Source: Microvirga guangxiensis (GTDB lineage: Bacteria; Pseudomonadota; Alphaproteobacteria; Rhizobiales; Beijerinckiaceae). From it: DNA of 64,000 bases. Each line of letters begins with the position of its first letter. Position 1 is the stretch's first letter. Both the position numbers and the translations under genes were made by a program. The notes under the pieces are model-generated. The model worked only from the letters and a program-made list of their open reading frames with translations. It did not search any database and was not told the DNA's origin. The stretch is taken from contig NZ_FMVJ01000013.1 in assembly GCF_900102135.1 (NCBI RefSeq), forward strand, positions 62,001 to 126,000, read 5' to 3'. Shown here in pieces: positions 53,119 through 62,892 of the stretch.

Positions 53119-53702
53119 CGCCGCCCCCAGTCTCAGGAAGTTGGTCGGCCCAGTGTACACCTCGGCCTCAAGGCTGGGAAATCGATAGGCCAGCTTTCGA
53201 GCGAGCGGGCCAGCCGCCGCGACCGGTCTCCGTCTGGTTCTGGCTCTAATGAAGCCGATGATCGGGAACCACATCTCTGCCATGAACCAGCTTGCTGAGT
53301 TTGCTCTGGCCAACACCAAGGTGTCCTGCCCACTTAGTAAGTGCGGAGCTATATAGCTGGGCTAGAAAGCCCCTCGGGTTCACCGCACCAGCCTTATCAG
53401 ACCAACTCACCCAAGGGCTGTTTCAGAAGCGCACGATCTACAGGCATCTTCACACCTTGCTCAGGGGTGCTCAATCTGCTGCCTGGATGTGCACCCGATC
53501 AAAAGCGAAATTGGTTTACCGATCATTCGAGGGACGACCACTGCCAAGTCACCTTCCGAGGTCGCCTAAGACCACAAGGGGTCTGGGGCGCTCCGGGGCG
53601 GGAGGTCTCAAATTGGCTGCTTGCTGGCTCCAATAGGACGTGTTCACACGATCTCCGTCCACCTAACATTCAATCCAACATGACGAGAATTTTTCGGAGA
53701 GG
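53119..53702. other. Gene-free stretch
   Basis: Between the divergent secreted protein and the sigma-factor promoter. Several unsupported frames, no recognised family. Nothing else seen. Confidence 0.35.
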
Positions 53703-53729
53703 CGTCACAACCTTTGAAGCTCACTCGTC
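53703..53729 (+). promoter_or_regulatory. ECF41-type promoter
   Basis: CGTCACA, a 16-base spacer, and CGTC. This matches the autoregulated promoter known for group ECF41 (TGTCACA-N16-CGTC) at all but the first base and with the exact spacer. It lies 69 bases before the start of the monooxygenase-like gene that precedes the sigma factor. Confidence 0.7.
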
Positions 53730-53798
53730 ATAGGTGAAGATGGCTGCGGCCGAACCGCGGAACATCTTACTATCGCTCAGGACAACTTGGAGGTTCCC

Positions 53799-54113
53799 AT
53801 GAACAAGGCTGCCCTTCTCATTATGCACAAGACTCTTCCCGGAAAACGTGACGAGGTCCGTCAGGTCTGGGAGCGACACCTCATGCCCAACATTGCCGGC
53901 AACCCGGCGCATGAGGCCTACTTCTACTGCTACGACGACAACGATCCCGACGTGATCTGTGCCTTCCAGCAATACAGGGATCGAGTGGCACCTCAGGACT
54001 TCATCAAGGCTCCGTGGTATGCCGCTTACATCAAGGAGGTGACGCCCCTGATCGCCGGAGAGCCGGAGGTCCGTGCCGTCACCCCGGTGTGGGCGAAGGG
54101 CGGATCGAACTGA
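53799..54113 (+). CDS. Antibiotic-biosynthesis monooxygenase-like (quinol monooxygenase) protein
   Basis: 104 residues from the ATG at 53799, preceded by GGAGGTTCCC. Dimeric alpha-beta barrel pattern: LPGKRDEVRQVWERHLMPNI, then HEAYFYCYDDNDPDVICAFQ and DFIKAPWYAAYIKEV. Possibly acts on quinol-type molecules. First gene of the operon with the ECF41 sigma factor (17-base gap). ECF41 loci typically pair the sigma factor with a small oxidoreductase, decarboxylase or epimerase-like gene; here it is an ABM protein. Confidence 0.85.
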   Translation: MNKAALLIMHKTLPGKRDEVRQVWERHLMPNIAGNPAHEAYFYCYDDNDPDVICAFQQYRDRVAPQDFIKAPWYAAYIKEVTPLIAGEPEVRAVTPVWAKGGSN

Positions 54114-54130
54114 TCCCGGGAGACCATGTG

Positions 54131-55018
54131 ATGCCGGACCGCAATGACGTTCTCCTCTTCGAGCAATCGAGGTCCAGACTCCTGGGGTTGGCCTATCGCA
54201 TCCTCGGCTCCCGGGCGGATGCCGAGGATGCCGTTCAGGACACCTTCCTGAAATGGCAGGGGGCCAACCATGAGCTGATCGAGAACCCAGCCTCCTGGCT
54301 GACGACAGCCTGCACCCGGCGTTGCATCGACATGCTGCGGACTCCCAGCAGGGCCAGGGTCGACTATGTCGGCCCCTGGCTGCCGGAGCCGGTCCACACC
54401 GCGACTGGCGAGTTCTTGGAGGACGGGCAATTGCTCGCCTCCACTCTCTCCACCGCCTTTCTGCTGATGCTGGAGCGGCTCACTCCCAAAGAGCGTGCAG
54501 CTTATCTACTTCACGACATCTTCGAGTTGCCCTATCCCGAGATCGCCCAGACGCTGAGCCTCCAGGAACCCACTTGCCGCAAGCTCGTCTCACGAGCCCG
54601 CGAGAACATTGGCAGGGCCAAGGTCAGGCATCTTACCCCGGTGGCCCGGCAGGAAGAACTGCTTACTGCGTTCGAAACCGCCATCAGCAGTGGACGCGCC
54701 GCCCCTCTGGCAGCCCTGCTGTCGGACGAGATCGCGCTCACGGCCGACAGCGGCGGAAAGGTACCGACCATCCAGCGGATCCTGCATGGCAAGGCCGCGG
54801 TGCTCGACTTCCTCGCCCAAGCCCGCCAGTGGTGGTCCACCTATGACTGGAGCACCACAGAGCTCAACGAGGGCTGCGGCATCATCTTGCGGGATGATGG
54901 AATGGCCACTGCGTCGATCTCCTTTGCCTATGACGAGCATGGCACTGTCACCAACATCTACATCATGCGCAATCCCGATAAGCTCTCCCGATTGCACGAG
55001 GCGGGGTCGATCGAATGA
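54131..55018 (+). CDS. ECF41-group RNA polymerase sigma factor with fused C-terminal regulatory domain
   Basis: 295 residues from the ATG at 54131, with GGGAGA upstream. Region 2 is RSRLLGLAYRILGSRADAED and AVQDTFLKWQ. Region 4 is LTPKERAAYLLHDIFELPYP and LSLQEPTCRKLVSRARENI. The group signature WLPEP sits in the linker and NPDKL near the C-terminus, which carries a SnoaL-like domain that in this group controls the sigma activity without a separate anti-sigma factor. Likely autoregulated via the promoter at 53703. Confidence 0.9.
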   Translation: MPDRNDVLLFEQSRSRLLGLAYRILGSRADAEDAVQDTFLKWQGANHELIENPASWLTTACTRRCIDMLRTPSRARVDYVGPWLPEPVHTATGEFLEDGQLLASTLSTAFLLMLERLTPKERAAYLLHDIFELPYPEIAQTLSLQEPTCRKLVSRARENIGRAKVRHLTPVARQEELLTAFETAISSGRAAPLAALLSDEIALTADSGGKVPTIQRILHGKAAVLDFLAQARQWWSTYDWSTTELNEGCGIILRDDGMATASISFAYDEHGTVTNIYIMRNPDKLSRLHEAGSIE

Positions 55019-55297
55019 GATGTGTGATGGTGGCGAGAGTTGCTACACACAGACCAAGTCCGTGACTGTCAGTCACCTGCTGCGAACTCGATGGCCACCC
55101 GAGGGCGGCCTCTTTCTTGATCGGTTGCGGCAACATTCGGTCAATCGGGCCGAACTTTGCTTCTCACTTCACTTTCCGTGGTGGGAAATGAAGTCCCCGC
55201 ACGATGAGCCGTGAAACGATTGAAATTCCTCAGCAGCCGAGAGCCATACGCTGGTAGGGTTGCCGCAAGGCGACGCAAAGTCCTTCCGCAGCAGGGC
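55019..55297. other. Gene-free stretch before a type I repeat
   Basis: No supported gene. It runs into the type I repeat copy that starts at 55298. Confidence 0.35.
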
Positions 55298-55396
55298 TGA
55301 TGTCGGGAGGATCGGGAGCAACGTCCGAATGGCAAACCACAGCCGACTTTAGAAACGACCACTCTACGTCCGTGGGGGGCCCGCTGCGGACTTTCC
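55298..55396. repeat. Dispersed intergenic repeat, type I, copy 2
   Basis: Matches 4808-4910, including GGAGCAACGTCCGAATGGCA and ACTCTACGTCCGTGGG, and ends GCGGACTTTCC. Confidence 0.65.
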
Positions 55397-55417
55397 GCTG
55401 ACGCTGTGATGCTTGGC

Positions 55418-56320
55418 TCAGGCCGTTTGTAGTGCCTGGATCAAATCGCGGGCAAAGCTCTCGCTGGCGGGAAGTGTCCGCTCCGCCTTCTTGATGATCG
55501 AGACCTCCCGGGTAAATCGTTGGTCATCGACAGGACGCGAGCGCAAGGTCTGCTCAGCTCGGACTTCCATGGCAGACCCGGGCACGATGGCGGCCCCCAG
55601 TCCCGCCCGCACCATGCCCACCGCCGTCGACATATACGTCGCTTCAGCCGCAATGACAGGCAAGCGGCTGGCCGTAAGAAATGCGGCATCCACCACCGCA
55701 CGCACGCTTGTGGGCGGGTGCATCAGAATAAGCGGATGTCGGATCAAGGCCTCTACACCAACCTGTTCCATGTCGCCAAACGAATGTCCAACCGGGTAGA
55801 CAACGTGCATGTGATCCTGCGTCGTATGCAGCACCTCGAAATCAGGATCGACGATCCGGCCGCCTGTCAGTCCAAGGTCGACCTGCTCCTCACGGACCTG
55901 GGCAATAACTTCGCTGGCGATTACGTCGTGGATCACGAATGAGATCTTCGGGTTTGTCTCGCGGAATTGGGCAATGATCTCCGGCAGGACACCCGCAGCA
56001 AAAGAGGGCAAGGCAGCAAGGCGCACAATACCGTGCCGCTGAGCGGCCAAATCCCGAGCTTGAGCGACAACGGCATCAAGGTCCCGCAGGATGCGCTGCA
56101 ACGCCGGGACGAGTTCCCGACCGATCCTTGTCAGCGAGACAGTTCGGGTGTTGCGGTCGAACAGGCGCACACCCAAGGATTCCTCCAGATTGCGAATCCG
56201 CACTGTGAGCGCCGGCTGCGATAGGTTCAGGAGGCTGGCGGCCCGAGTGAAATTGCCAAGCTGAGCCACGGTGACGAAAGCGGCGGGCTCAGGAGGGCAG
56301 GTCACATCCGCAACCTGCAA
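55418..56320 (-). CDS. LysR-family regulator with replaced N-terminus
   Basis: 300 residues. Helix-turn-helix AQLGNFTRAASLLNLSQPAL; the effector domain follows (RLAALPSFAAGVLPEIIAQF; YPVGHSFGDMEQVGVEALIR). Most relatives start with a short M..LR.FVTVAQ segment, whereas here the first dozen residues (MQVADVTCPPEPA) are read from sequence that on the other strand encodes an AtuA-like fragment. The original start was therefore probably lost in a rearrangement at about 56290. It may still be made, but its activity is uncertain. Confidence 0.75.
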   Translation of the reverse strand: MQVADVTCPPEPAAFVTVAQLGNFTRAASLLNLSQPALTVRIRNLEESLGVRLFDRNTRTVSLTRIGRELVPALQRILRDLDAVVAQARDLAAQRHGIVRLAALPSFAAGVLPEIIAQFRETNPKISFVIHDVIASEVIAQVREEQVDLGLTGGRIVDPDFEVLHTTQDHMHVVYPVGHSFGDMEQVGVEALIRHPLILMHPPTSVRAVVDAAFLTASRLPVIAAEATYMSTAVGMVRAGLGAAIVPGSAMEVRAEQTLRSRPVDDQRFTREVSIIKKAERTLPASESFARDLIQALQTA

Positions 56321-56460
56321 GGAGCAGATCTTTTACGAGTTCCACGACCCGGCCCAGCACTTCACCCCCGACGTGATCGACGACTTCTCGCACGTCACCG
56401 TAGACGAGGTCGGGCCTGACCAGGTCCGCATTCAAGGTGCCGCCGGGCCCAAAGGCATCT
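56292..56460 (+). pseudogene. Fragment of an AtuA-like (DUF1446) acyclic terpene utilisation protein
   Basis: About 55 codons: CKEQIFYEFHDPAQHFTPDV, then IDDFSHVTVDEVGPDQVRI. The phrase YE.HDPA..(I/L/F)TPDV is typical of DUF1446 proteins, which are several hundred residues long. No start, and the end drifts out of frame. It abuts the LysR start, marking a deletion joint. Confidence 0.6.
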
Positions 56461-56475
56461 GCTTCACTCCCCACC

Positions 56476-56747
56476 ATGCGCCGGATCCTAGAATGCTTCC
56501 GCGACCTCTCTGCCCTCTTGTCTCGTCGGAAGCTGCGTCACAAGGACTTAACCGCTGTCGAGTACGAAGCGGTGTGTCTGATCGCCTATGAAGGCAGGGA
56601 GGTCTATGCCCGCGCTCGCGAGCAGGCTGATAACAGTCGGGGAATGGGGGCCAGAGCGGAGTGCTGTTCTGGAGCAAGGTCGCCGTTGAGGTTGCGCGAC
56701 GGTCTGGCCGGTTAGGCAGCTTGACAGTCAATGCACCGCGCAATTGA
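56476..56747 (+). pseudogene. Small conserved hypothetical gene with a frameshift
   Basis: Begins MRRILECFRDLSALLSRRKL and continues to YEAVCLIAYEGREVYARARE, then QADNSRGMG. At about 56645 the frame shifts, and the sequence resumes one frame over as SGVLFWSKVAVEVARRSG before a stop at 56745. Together they make an all-helical protein of about 90 residues of unknown function. The frameshift sits in a run of G residues and could be a sequencing error. Confidence 0.5.
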
Positions 56748-56914
56748 GCTCGCCGGCCCATCGAGGCCGATTGCAATGCGCTTGGAGTGCTCACCGCGTC
56801 AGGAACCAATACTCTCCCCTTCGGTTCACCACTGCGCGTTTATCTTGCACCCTAGACGCTAATCAAAGTGAATGTTCGCGCGCATTCCCTAGGCGTCGCA
56901 TCTTGGAGGACCAA

Positions 56915-57304
56915 ATGCGGAAGGCCCTCATATTGGCCGCCGGCCTGGCTCTCATCGGGACATCAGCATGGAGCCAGAGCTCATTGCGAGATGATGATGA
57001 CGATCGGCGCGGGAGATGGCATGACAGCCGGGACGGATGGGAGAGACAAAGGGGTCAGGACTACGATAGGGGTGATCGGCGGGGGCGTGATATGCGCGAT
57101 GATGACGACCACCGGCTAGGCGGTAATGCTCATTTCTTCGTGCGCAGTGGTGATACCCAGCTTCGCGTTGTTTGTAGCGGCCGAGAGTCTACACAAGCCT
57201 GCGTCGATGCAGCTCTACGAATGTTTGATCGGGTGCAGTCGCAACCTCGCGCAACAACGAACTCACCGACACCCGCACCAGCGTCTCCTCCACCCTCCCA
57301 ATAA
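56915..57304 (+). CDS. Secreted Asp/Arg-rich small protein
   Basis: 129 residues from the ATG at 56915, preceded by GGAGGACCAA. Signal peptide (ALILAAGLALIGTSAWS). A repetitive Asp-Arg stretch follows (DRRGRWHDSRDGWERQRGQD). A small folded C-terminal part (HFFVRSGDTQLRVVCSGRES, then TQACVDAALRMFDRV) contains two Cys. Pro/Ser-rich tail. Probably periplasmic. It is convergent with a similar charged secreted gene at 57350. Confidence 0.8.
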   Translation: MRKALILAAGLALIGTSAWSQSSLRDDDDDRRGRWHDSRDGWERQRGQDYDRGDRRGRDMRDDDDHRLGGNAHFFVRSGDTQLRVVCSGRESTQACVDAALRMFDRVQSQPRATTNSPTPAPASPPPSQ

Positions 57305-57349
57305 TCCGATCAGGTTGGCGGTAGACACTCTACCGCCGCCTGTTAGGCA

Positions 57350-57637
57350 TTAATCTTCGCAGACGCGATAGCGCCGGATGATTACTTCACCGAAACGGTT
57401 CCTGGTGCGACGGGTCTCATAATAACAGTCCCGGTCACTTTCTCGCCAACGGGGGCCGCGATCCCAGTCCCGATCTCGCCAACCCCTGTCGCGTTCCCAG
57501 CCTCGATCTCGGTCTTGCCAATCGCGGCCACCATCCCAATCACGATCCATCCGGGGCTGCGCGGACACACTCCCCGCGAGGCTGCTGGCGAGAATACACC
57601 CTGCAAGGACAGACGTTAAATGCCTAAGGTTAGTCAT
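57350..57637 (-). CDS. Secreted Arg/Asp-rich small protein
   Basis: 95 residues from the ATG at 57637 with GGAGAGGCTC upstream. Signal peptide (VLAGCILASSLAGSVSA), then tandem Arg-Asp-Trp units (DRDWDGGRDWQDRDRGWERD and following). The C-terminal segment is CYYETRRTRNRFGEVIIRRY with RVCED, pairing two Cys. Family members are small periplasmic proteins of unknown role. Convergent with 56915-57304. Confidence 0.8.
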   Translation of the reverse strand: MTNLRHLTSVLAGCILASSLAGSVSAQPRMDRDWDGGRDWQDRDRGWERDRGWRDRDWDRGPRWRESDRDCYYETRRTRNRFGEVIIRRYRVCED

Positions 57638-57996
57638 GAGCCTCTCCGTTTCTAGGCATCGAGCATGGGCCAACGCCTCTAAGACAGCGGCCGTTCCTAC
57701 GGAGCGCAATCGTCAAAGGGGTATCGTCAACTTGATGGGGCGAGATAGGTCTGCCCTTCCCGGATTGTTAGATCAAAAGCCAGTGGGAACAGCGGTCACC
57801 TAAACCCAGACCTGGAAGGCCTGAGTTCGGGACGCACGATGAGCGGCAGCGGTGATTTGAAGAGCGGGACAAACCTGGGAGTGATCAGCCTGTCAGAGGA
57901 ATCTGCCTACCCGAGAGTCGGTCATCGATCACGACAGCGCGGACCTGCAGGACTCAGAACCTTTATAGGTTCCAATTTGAATTAGCGCAGGGCGGG
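57638..57996. other. Gene-free stretch
   Basis: Promoter side of the charged secreted protein plus about 300 bases without supported genes, up to the LysR stop. Confidence 0.35.
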
Positions 57997-58887
57997 CTAG
58001 AGAGCCTTCCGGCGATCAACATACTCGTGGAACTCACGCATAAACGTCATGGCCAGTGCAGAGGTTGAATGCTGACTTGATCGCAGTGAGACGAAGCCGG
58101 CATCAATGAATGGGGTAAACGGTTTCGCTACAATCCCATTATCCTGAAATTCGGCTGCCGCGTAAGGATCGACCAAGCTGATCCCACCGCCTTCTGCTAC
58201 GAGTAGGCAGGCGATGTGGGACAGGGGTGTCTCAAGTGAGATCGTGCGTGGAATATCGGTGAGCGCCGTATCGATACGAGATCGAAAAAAAGTACCTGGT
58301 CCGACCCCCACAAAACGCTCGCCCGCGAGATCCGCCGGCTTGATGGAGCGGCGTCGGGCCAGCGGGTGGTCCTCTCGCATAACGGCAACAGCCGCTACTG
58401 GAAAGGCCTCGATCTCGAGTCCGGCGCGATCAAGCGGGCTGTCCGCATAGCCAAAGTCAGCTTGACCGCTTGCGACGGCATCGAGAACAAGATGCGAGGG
58501 CACCCCAATAACCGTAATGTGGACATCCGGCCGCTGAACGGAAAACCGGGCGACGAAACGAGTTAGGATGCTTCCGGCCAGGGCCGGCATTGCGGCAATC
58601 CGGAGTGAACCGGCAGTCTGCGCCCGAAGCGCCCGAGCGAACGCCCCGATCCGTGCCAATCCGACAAAAGACCGCTCAACTTCCTCGAGTAGTGCGGTTG
58701 CCTCGGCTGTCGGCACGATATGGTTGCCGCGTCTCTCGAACAGTGTCAGGCCGGTGGTTTCCTCCAGGCTTCGGATCAGACGGCTGACGGCCGGCTGGGT
58801 GACGAACAGTGCCTCGGATGCGCTCGTGATGCTACCGGTGAGCATGACCGCGCGAAAAGCCTCGATCTGACGTGAACTGATTTCCAT
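57997..58887 (-). CDS. LysR-family regulator of the opine/amino-acid oxidase operon
   Basis: 296 residues from the ATG at 58887 (an in-frame ATG six codons earlier at 58905 is possible). Helix-turn-helix: TGSITSASEALFVTQPAVSR. Effector domain: LRIAAMPALAGSILTRFVAR; YADSPLDRAGLEIEAFPVAA. Divergent from the solute-binding gene 158 bases away. It resembles LysR activators of opine catabolism (NocR/OccR type) in position, which fits the enzymes on the other side. Confidence 0.87.
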   Translation of the reverse strand: MEISSRQIEAFRAVMLTGSITSASEALFVTQPAVSRLIRSLEETTGLTLFERRGNHIVPTAEATALLEEVERSFVGLARIGAFARALRAQTAGSLRIAAMPALAGSILTRFVARFSVQRPDVHITVIGVPSHLVLDAVASGQADFGYADSPLDRAGLEIEAFPVAAVAVMREDHPLARRRSIKPADLAGERFVGVGPGTFFRSRIDTALTDIPRTISLETPLSHIACLLVAEGGGISLVDPYAAAEFQDNGIVAKPFTPFIDAGFVSLRSSQHSTSALAMTFMREFHEYVDRRKAL

Positions 58888-58943
58888 AAGGCCGTGTCGT
58901 AGCATAACTTCAGAACATGCTAGGCTAAATAAATCTGATTTGA

Positions 58944-59882
<939 letters not shown>

Positions 59883-59946
59883 GCGCAGGGCTTGATTGTA
59901 ACCGTGGGGTGGCCCCAGGCGCCTCGCTTTTGGTGAACATGACCGT

Positions 59947-61080
59947 ATGACGCATCATCGACCAAACCAAGAGCCCGATGTCGCCATTGTCGGCGGAGGC
60001 CTCATGGGAGCCTGCGTCGCATGGGGACTGGCGCGGCAGGGGCTGCGGGTCTGCGTGCTGGACGAAGGCGACATCGCCCTGCGAGCCTCCCGGGCTAACT
60101 TCGCTCTTGTCTGGGTGCAAGGGAAGGGCCTCGGGTTACCTGCCTACACGGCCTGGACGAAATCCGCAGCCGAGGCCTGGCCGTGCCTGGCCTCGGAACT
60201 CCTGTCCGACACCGGGGTCGATGTCGGCCTCGATCAGCCGGGCGGGTTCACGCTCTGCCTGTCAGACCGCGAGTTGCAGGTGAATGTCGACATGATGATG
60301 CGCCTGCACAACCAGCCCAATACCGTGATCTATCCCTATGAAGTCCTGGATCATACACAGACGAGGGCCCGGCTTCCTGCCATCGGGCCTGAGGTGAGCG
60401 GATCGATCTACTGTCCTCTCGACGGGCACGTGAATTCGCTGCGCCTGTTCCGAGCCCTGCATGCCGCAATGAAGGCACGCAGCGTTGACTACCGGGCTGA
60501 TCATGTGGTCACCGCTATCGAACCGCGTGCCGGTGGCTTTGCGCTGAAGGGTGCTTGGGGTGAGGTAAGGGCTCCAAGGGTTGTCCTCGCAGCAGGGTTG
60601 GGCAACGCGCGGTTGGCGCCGATGGTCGGACTTGAGGCGCCCATGAAGCCGAGCCGGGGACAGATTATCGTCACCGAGAAGGCCGCTCCTTTCCTGCGCT
60701 ATCCCGTCGTCACGGTTCGTCAGACTGACGAGGGCGGCATCATGATCGGCGACAGTGAGGAGGCGAATGCCTCAAGCCTCAGGATCGATCATTCCATCTC
60801 CTCCGTCATGGCCGACAGGGCCATTCGGATGTTCCCTCTGCTCGGCGACCTGAATGTCGTTAGGACCTGGACGGCCTTCCGCGTCATGACGCCGGACGGC
60901 TCACCTGTTTACGAACAATCGGAGACCTGCCCTGGCGCCTACGTAGCCATGGCGCATTCGGGCGTCACGTTGGCTCCTCAGCATGCCTTCTCGCTGGCAG
61001 ACTACATCGCCACAGGGACGATCCCGAAGGAAGCTGCTGTTTTCTCGACCAGGAGGTTCCGTGTTCCGGCGTCTGTCTGA
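59947..61080 (+). CDS. FAD-dependent oxidoreductase, OoxB-like (D-amino acid/opine oxidase subunit)
   Basis: 377 residues of the DAO/glycine oxidase family. N-terminal FAD motif VAIVGGGLMGACVAWGLARQ; the mid region is VVLAAGLGNARLAPMVGLEA and KPSRGQIIVTEK; the C-terminal is GAYVAMAHSGVTLAPQHAFS. With the next two gene products it forms the heterotrimer type seen in octopine, nopaline and hydrogen-cyanide-synthase-like oxidases. It oxidises the C-N bond of an imported amino acid or opine. Start 64 bases after the binding-protein stop. Confidence 0.87.
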   Translation: MTHHRPNQEPDVAIVGGGLMGACVAWGLARQGLRVCVLDEGDIALRASRANFALVWVQGKGLGLPAYTAWTKSAAEAWPCLASELLSDTGVDVGLDQPGGFTLCLSDRELQVNVDMMMRLHNQPNTVIYPYEVLDHTQTRARLPAIGPEVSGSIYCPLDGHVNSLRLFRALHAAMKARSVDYRADHVVTAIEPRAGGFALKGAWGEVRAPRVVLAAGLGNARLAPMVGLEAPMKPSRGQIIVTEKAAPFLRYPVVTVRQTDEGGIMIGDSEEANASSLRIDHSISSVMADRAIRMFPLLGDLNVVRTWTAFRVMTPDGSPVYEQSETCPGAYVAMAHSGVTLAPQHAFSLADYIATGTIPKEAAVFSTRRFRVPASV

Positions 61081-61369
61081 TCGCGCTTCGGGCGAAATCA
61101 CCTTTACGTTCGACGGGCGGCCGATCACGGCGTCTGCGGGCGACAGCGTTGCCGCGGCGCTGCTTGCCGCGGGCGTCCGCGCTTGCCGCACGACACCTGT
61201 CTCGGGATCCCCCCGGGGACCCTATTGCATGATGGGCGTGTGCTTCGAGTGCCTGGTCAGGATTGACGGCGTGGACAACCGCCAGGGATGCCTTGTGATC
61301 GTGCAGGAGGGAATGAGGGTGGAGAGCCAGCGTGGCTCGGCAGCTCTGATGGCGGAGCCTGCCCAATGA
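61061..61369 (+). CDS. (2Fe-2S)-binding subunit of the oxidase (HcnA/OoxA2-like)
   Basis: 102 residues from a GTG at 61061 with AGGAGGTTCC directly upstream, overlapping the previous gene by 20 bases. Cysteine motif YCMMGVCFECLVRIDG plus a further Cys in RQGCLVIV binds a 2Fe-2S cluster. N-terminal beta-strand pattern FTFDGRPITASAGDSVAAAL. It relays electrons between the two flavoproteins. Overlaps the next gene by four bases. Confidence 0.87.
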   Translation: MFRRLSDRASGEITFTFDGRPITASAGDSVAAALLAAGVRACRTTPVSGSPRGPYCMMGVCFECLVRIDGVDNRQGCLVIVQEGMRVESQRGSAALMAEPAQ

Positions 61370-62892
61370 CAGGGGGTACGCTCAGCAGAGAACAGGGGAT
61401 CGCGGATCTCGTTGATGACTACGATGTGATCGTTGTAGGAGCAGGCCCGGCAGGTTTGTCGGCAGCAACGACGCTTGCGGGGACCAAGGCACGGACGCTC
61501 CTCATCGACGAGAACCAGACACCCGGCGGCCAGATCTATCGCGCCATCACCCTGGCGCAACCGGTAGATCGGCAGAGAATGGGCGAGGACTACTGGCGCG
61601 GGCGGAGCATCGCCGAGGAGTTTCTGCGTTCAGGGGCTGAATATGCGCCGGCGACTACCGCCTGGAGCATCCAGCCCTTACAGGATGATCCCGGCCGAAC
61701 GGCCGGCCATGAGGTTGGGCTCTCTTCAAGCGGCATGGCCCGTCTCATCCGGGCGAAGCAGGTAGTGCTTGCCACGGGAGCCTTGGAGCGCCCCTTCCCA
61801 ATCCCGGGTTGGACCCTTCCTGGCGTCATGACCGCGGGAGCTGCCCAGATCGCCCTGAAGACATCTGGCCTCGTACCGAGCGGAAAGGTCGTGATCGCGG
61901 GAACGGGCCCGCTACTCTATCTGCTTGCGGCGCAGCTGATCGACGCGGGGGCAATGGTGTCGGCCGTTCTCGACACAACTCCCAGGGAGAATTGGCATCG
62001 GGCGTTTCGCCATGCTCCGGGCTTTCTGGTCTCGCCCTATCTAGCCAAGGGACTGAAGCTGCTCAAATCGGTGCAACGCCGCACCCGAGTGATCCGATGG
62101 GTCTCCACATTGGCAGCGGAAGGCGAGGGGGGACTGCGGGAAATCGTCTGGATGACTGGGGGCCGCGAGCAACGCATGCCTGCGGATCTCCTTCTGCTCC
62201 ATCAAGGCGTGGTCCCCAACGTCAATTTCTCAAATGCCGCAGGCTGCGATCACTATTGGGACGAGGCTCAGCTCACGTTCCGGCCGCAGGTTGACGAATG
62301 GTATGCAAGCTCGGTTGCCGGTCTCTCCCTCGCGGGTGACGGGGTTGGTATCAGGGGCGCCGAGGCGGCGGCGATCCAGGGGCGCATCGCGGGGCTCGGC
62401 TGCGCCTCTCAGCTCGGCCTCATCGCACCGGTGGAGCGGGATCGGCTTGCCGATCCGCTCCGGAGATCCCTGGCGCGGGCCATGCGGGGCAGGCGGTTTC
62501 TCGACGAGTTGTACAGGCCTGCCAAGGCATTCCGGGTCCCGCAGGACCAAGACACTACCGTATGCCGCTGCGAGGAGATCTCGGCTGGACAAATCCGGGC
62601 GTCGGTCAATGCTGGCGCAGGCGGGCCGAACCAGATGAAGGTGTTTCTCCGGTGCGGCATGGGCCCGTGTCAGGGCAGGCTCTGCGGATTGACCGTGACC
62701 GAACTGATCGCAGACGAGCGTGGCACGCATCCATCCGAGATCGGCTACTATCGGCTGCGCTTCCCAATCAAGCCATTGAAGCTGCGCGAGCTCGCCGCCT
62801 TGCCGCAGACAGACACCGCGAAGGTGGCCGTCTTGGCCGACCTCGCCGATACGCACCATTCCACAGACTTGGTAGAAAGGAAGTCTCAGTGA
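61366..62892 (+). CDS. FAD/NAD(P)-binding oxidoreductase subunit (HcnB/OoxA-like)
   Basis: 508 residues from the ATG at 61366 (overlapping the previous stop, ATGA). First nucleotide motif YDVIVVGAGPAGLSAATTLA; mid region VLATGALERPFPIPGWTLPG; second motif KVVIAGTGPLLYLLAAQLID. Near the C-terminus is a cysteine cluster CRCEEI then CGMGPCQGRLCG, a BFD-like 2Fe-2S site. Third subunit of the opine/D-amino-acid type oxidase. Confidence 0.88.
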   Translation: MTGGTLSREQGIADLVDDYDVIVVGAGPAGLSAATTLAGTKARTLLIDENQTPGGQIYRAITLAQPVDRQRMGEDYWRGRSIAEEFLRSGAEYAPATTAWSIQPLQDDPGRTAGHEVGLSSSGMARLIRAKQVVLATGALERPFPIPGWTLPGVMTAGAAQIALKTSGLVPSGKVVIAGTGPLLYLLAAQLIDAGAMVSAVLDTTPRENWHRAFRHAPGFLVSPYLAKGLKLLKSVQRRTRVIRWVSTLAAEGEGGLREIVWMTGGREQRMPADLLLLHQGVVPNVNFSNAAGCDHYWDEAQLTFRPQVDEWYASSVAGLSLAGDGVGIRGAEAAAIQGRIAGLGCASQLGLIAPVERDRLADPLRRSLARAMRGRRFLDELYRPAKAFRVPQDQDTTVCRCEEISAGQIRASVNAGAGGPNQMKVFLRCGMGPCQGRLCGLTVTELIADERGTHPSEIGYYRLRFPIKPLKLRELAALPQTDTAKVAVLADLADTHHSTDLVERKSQ

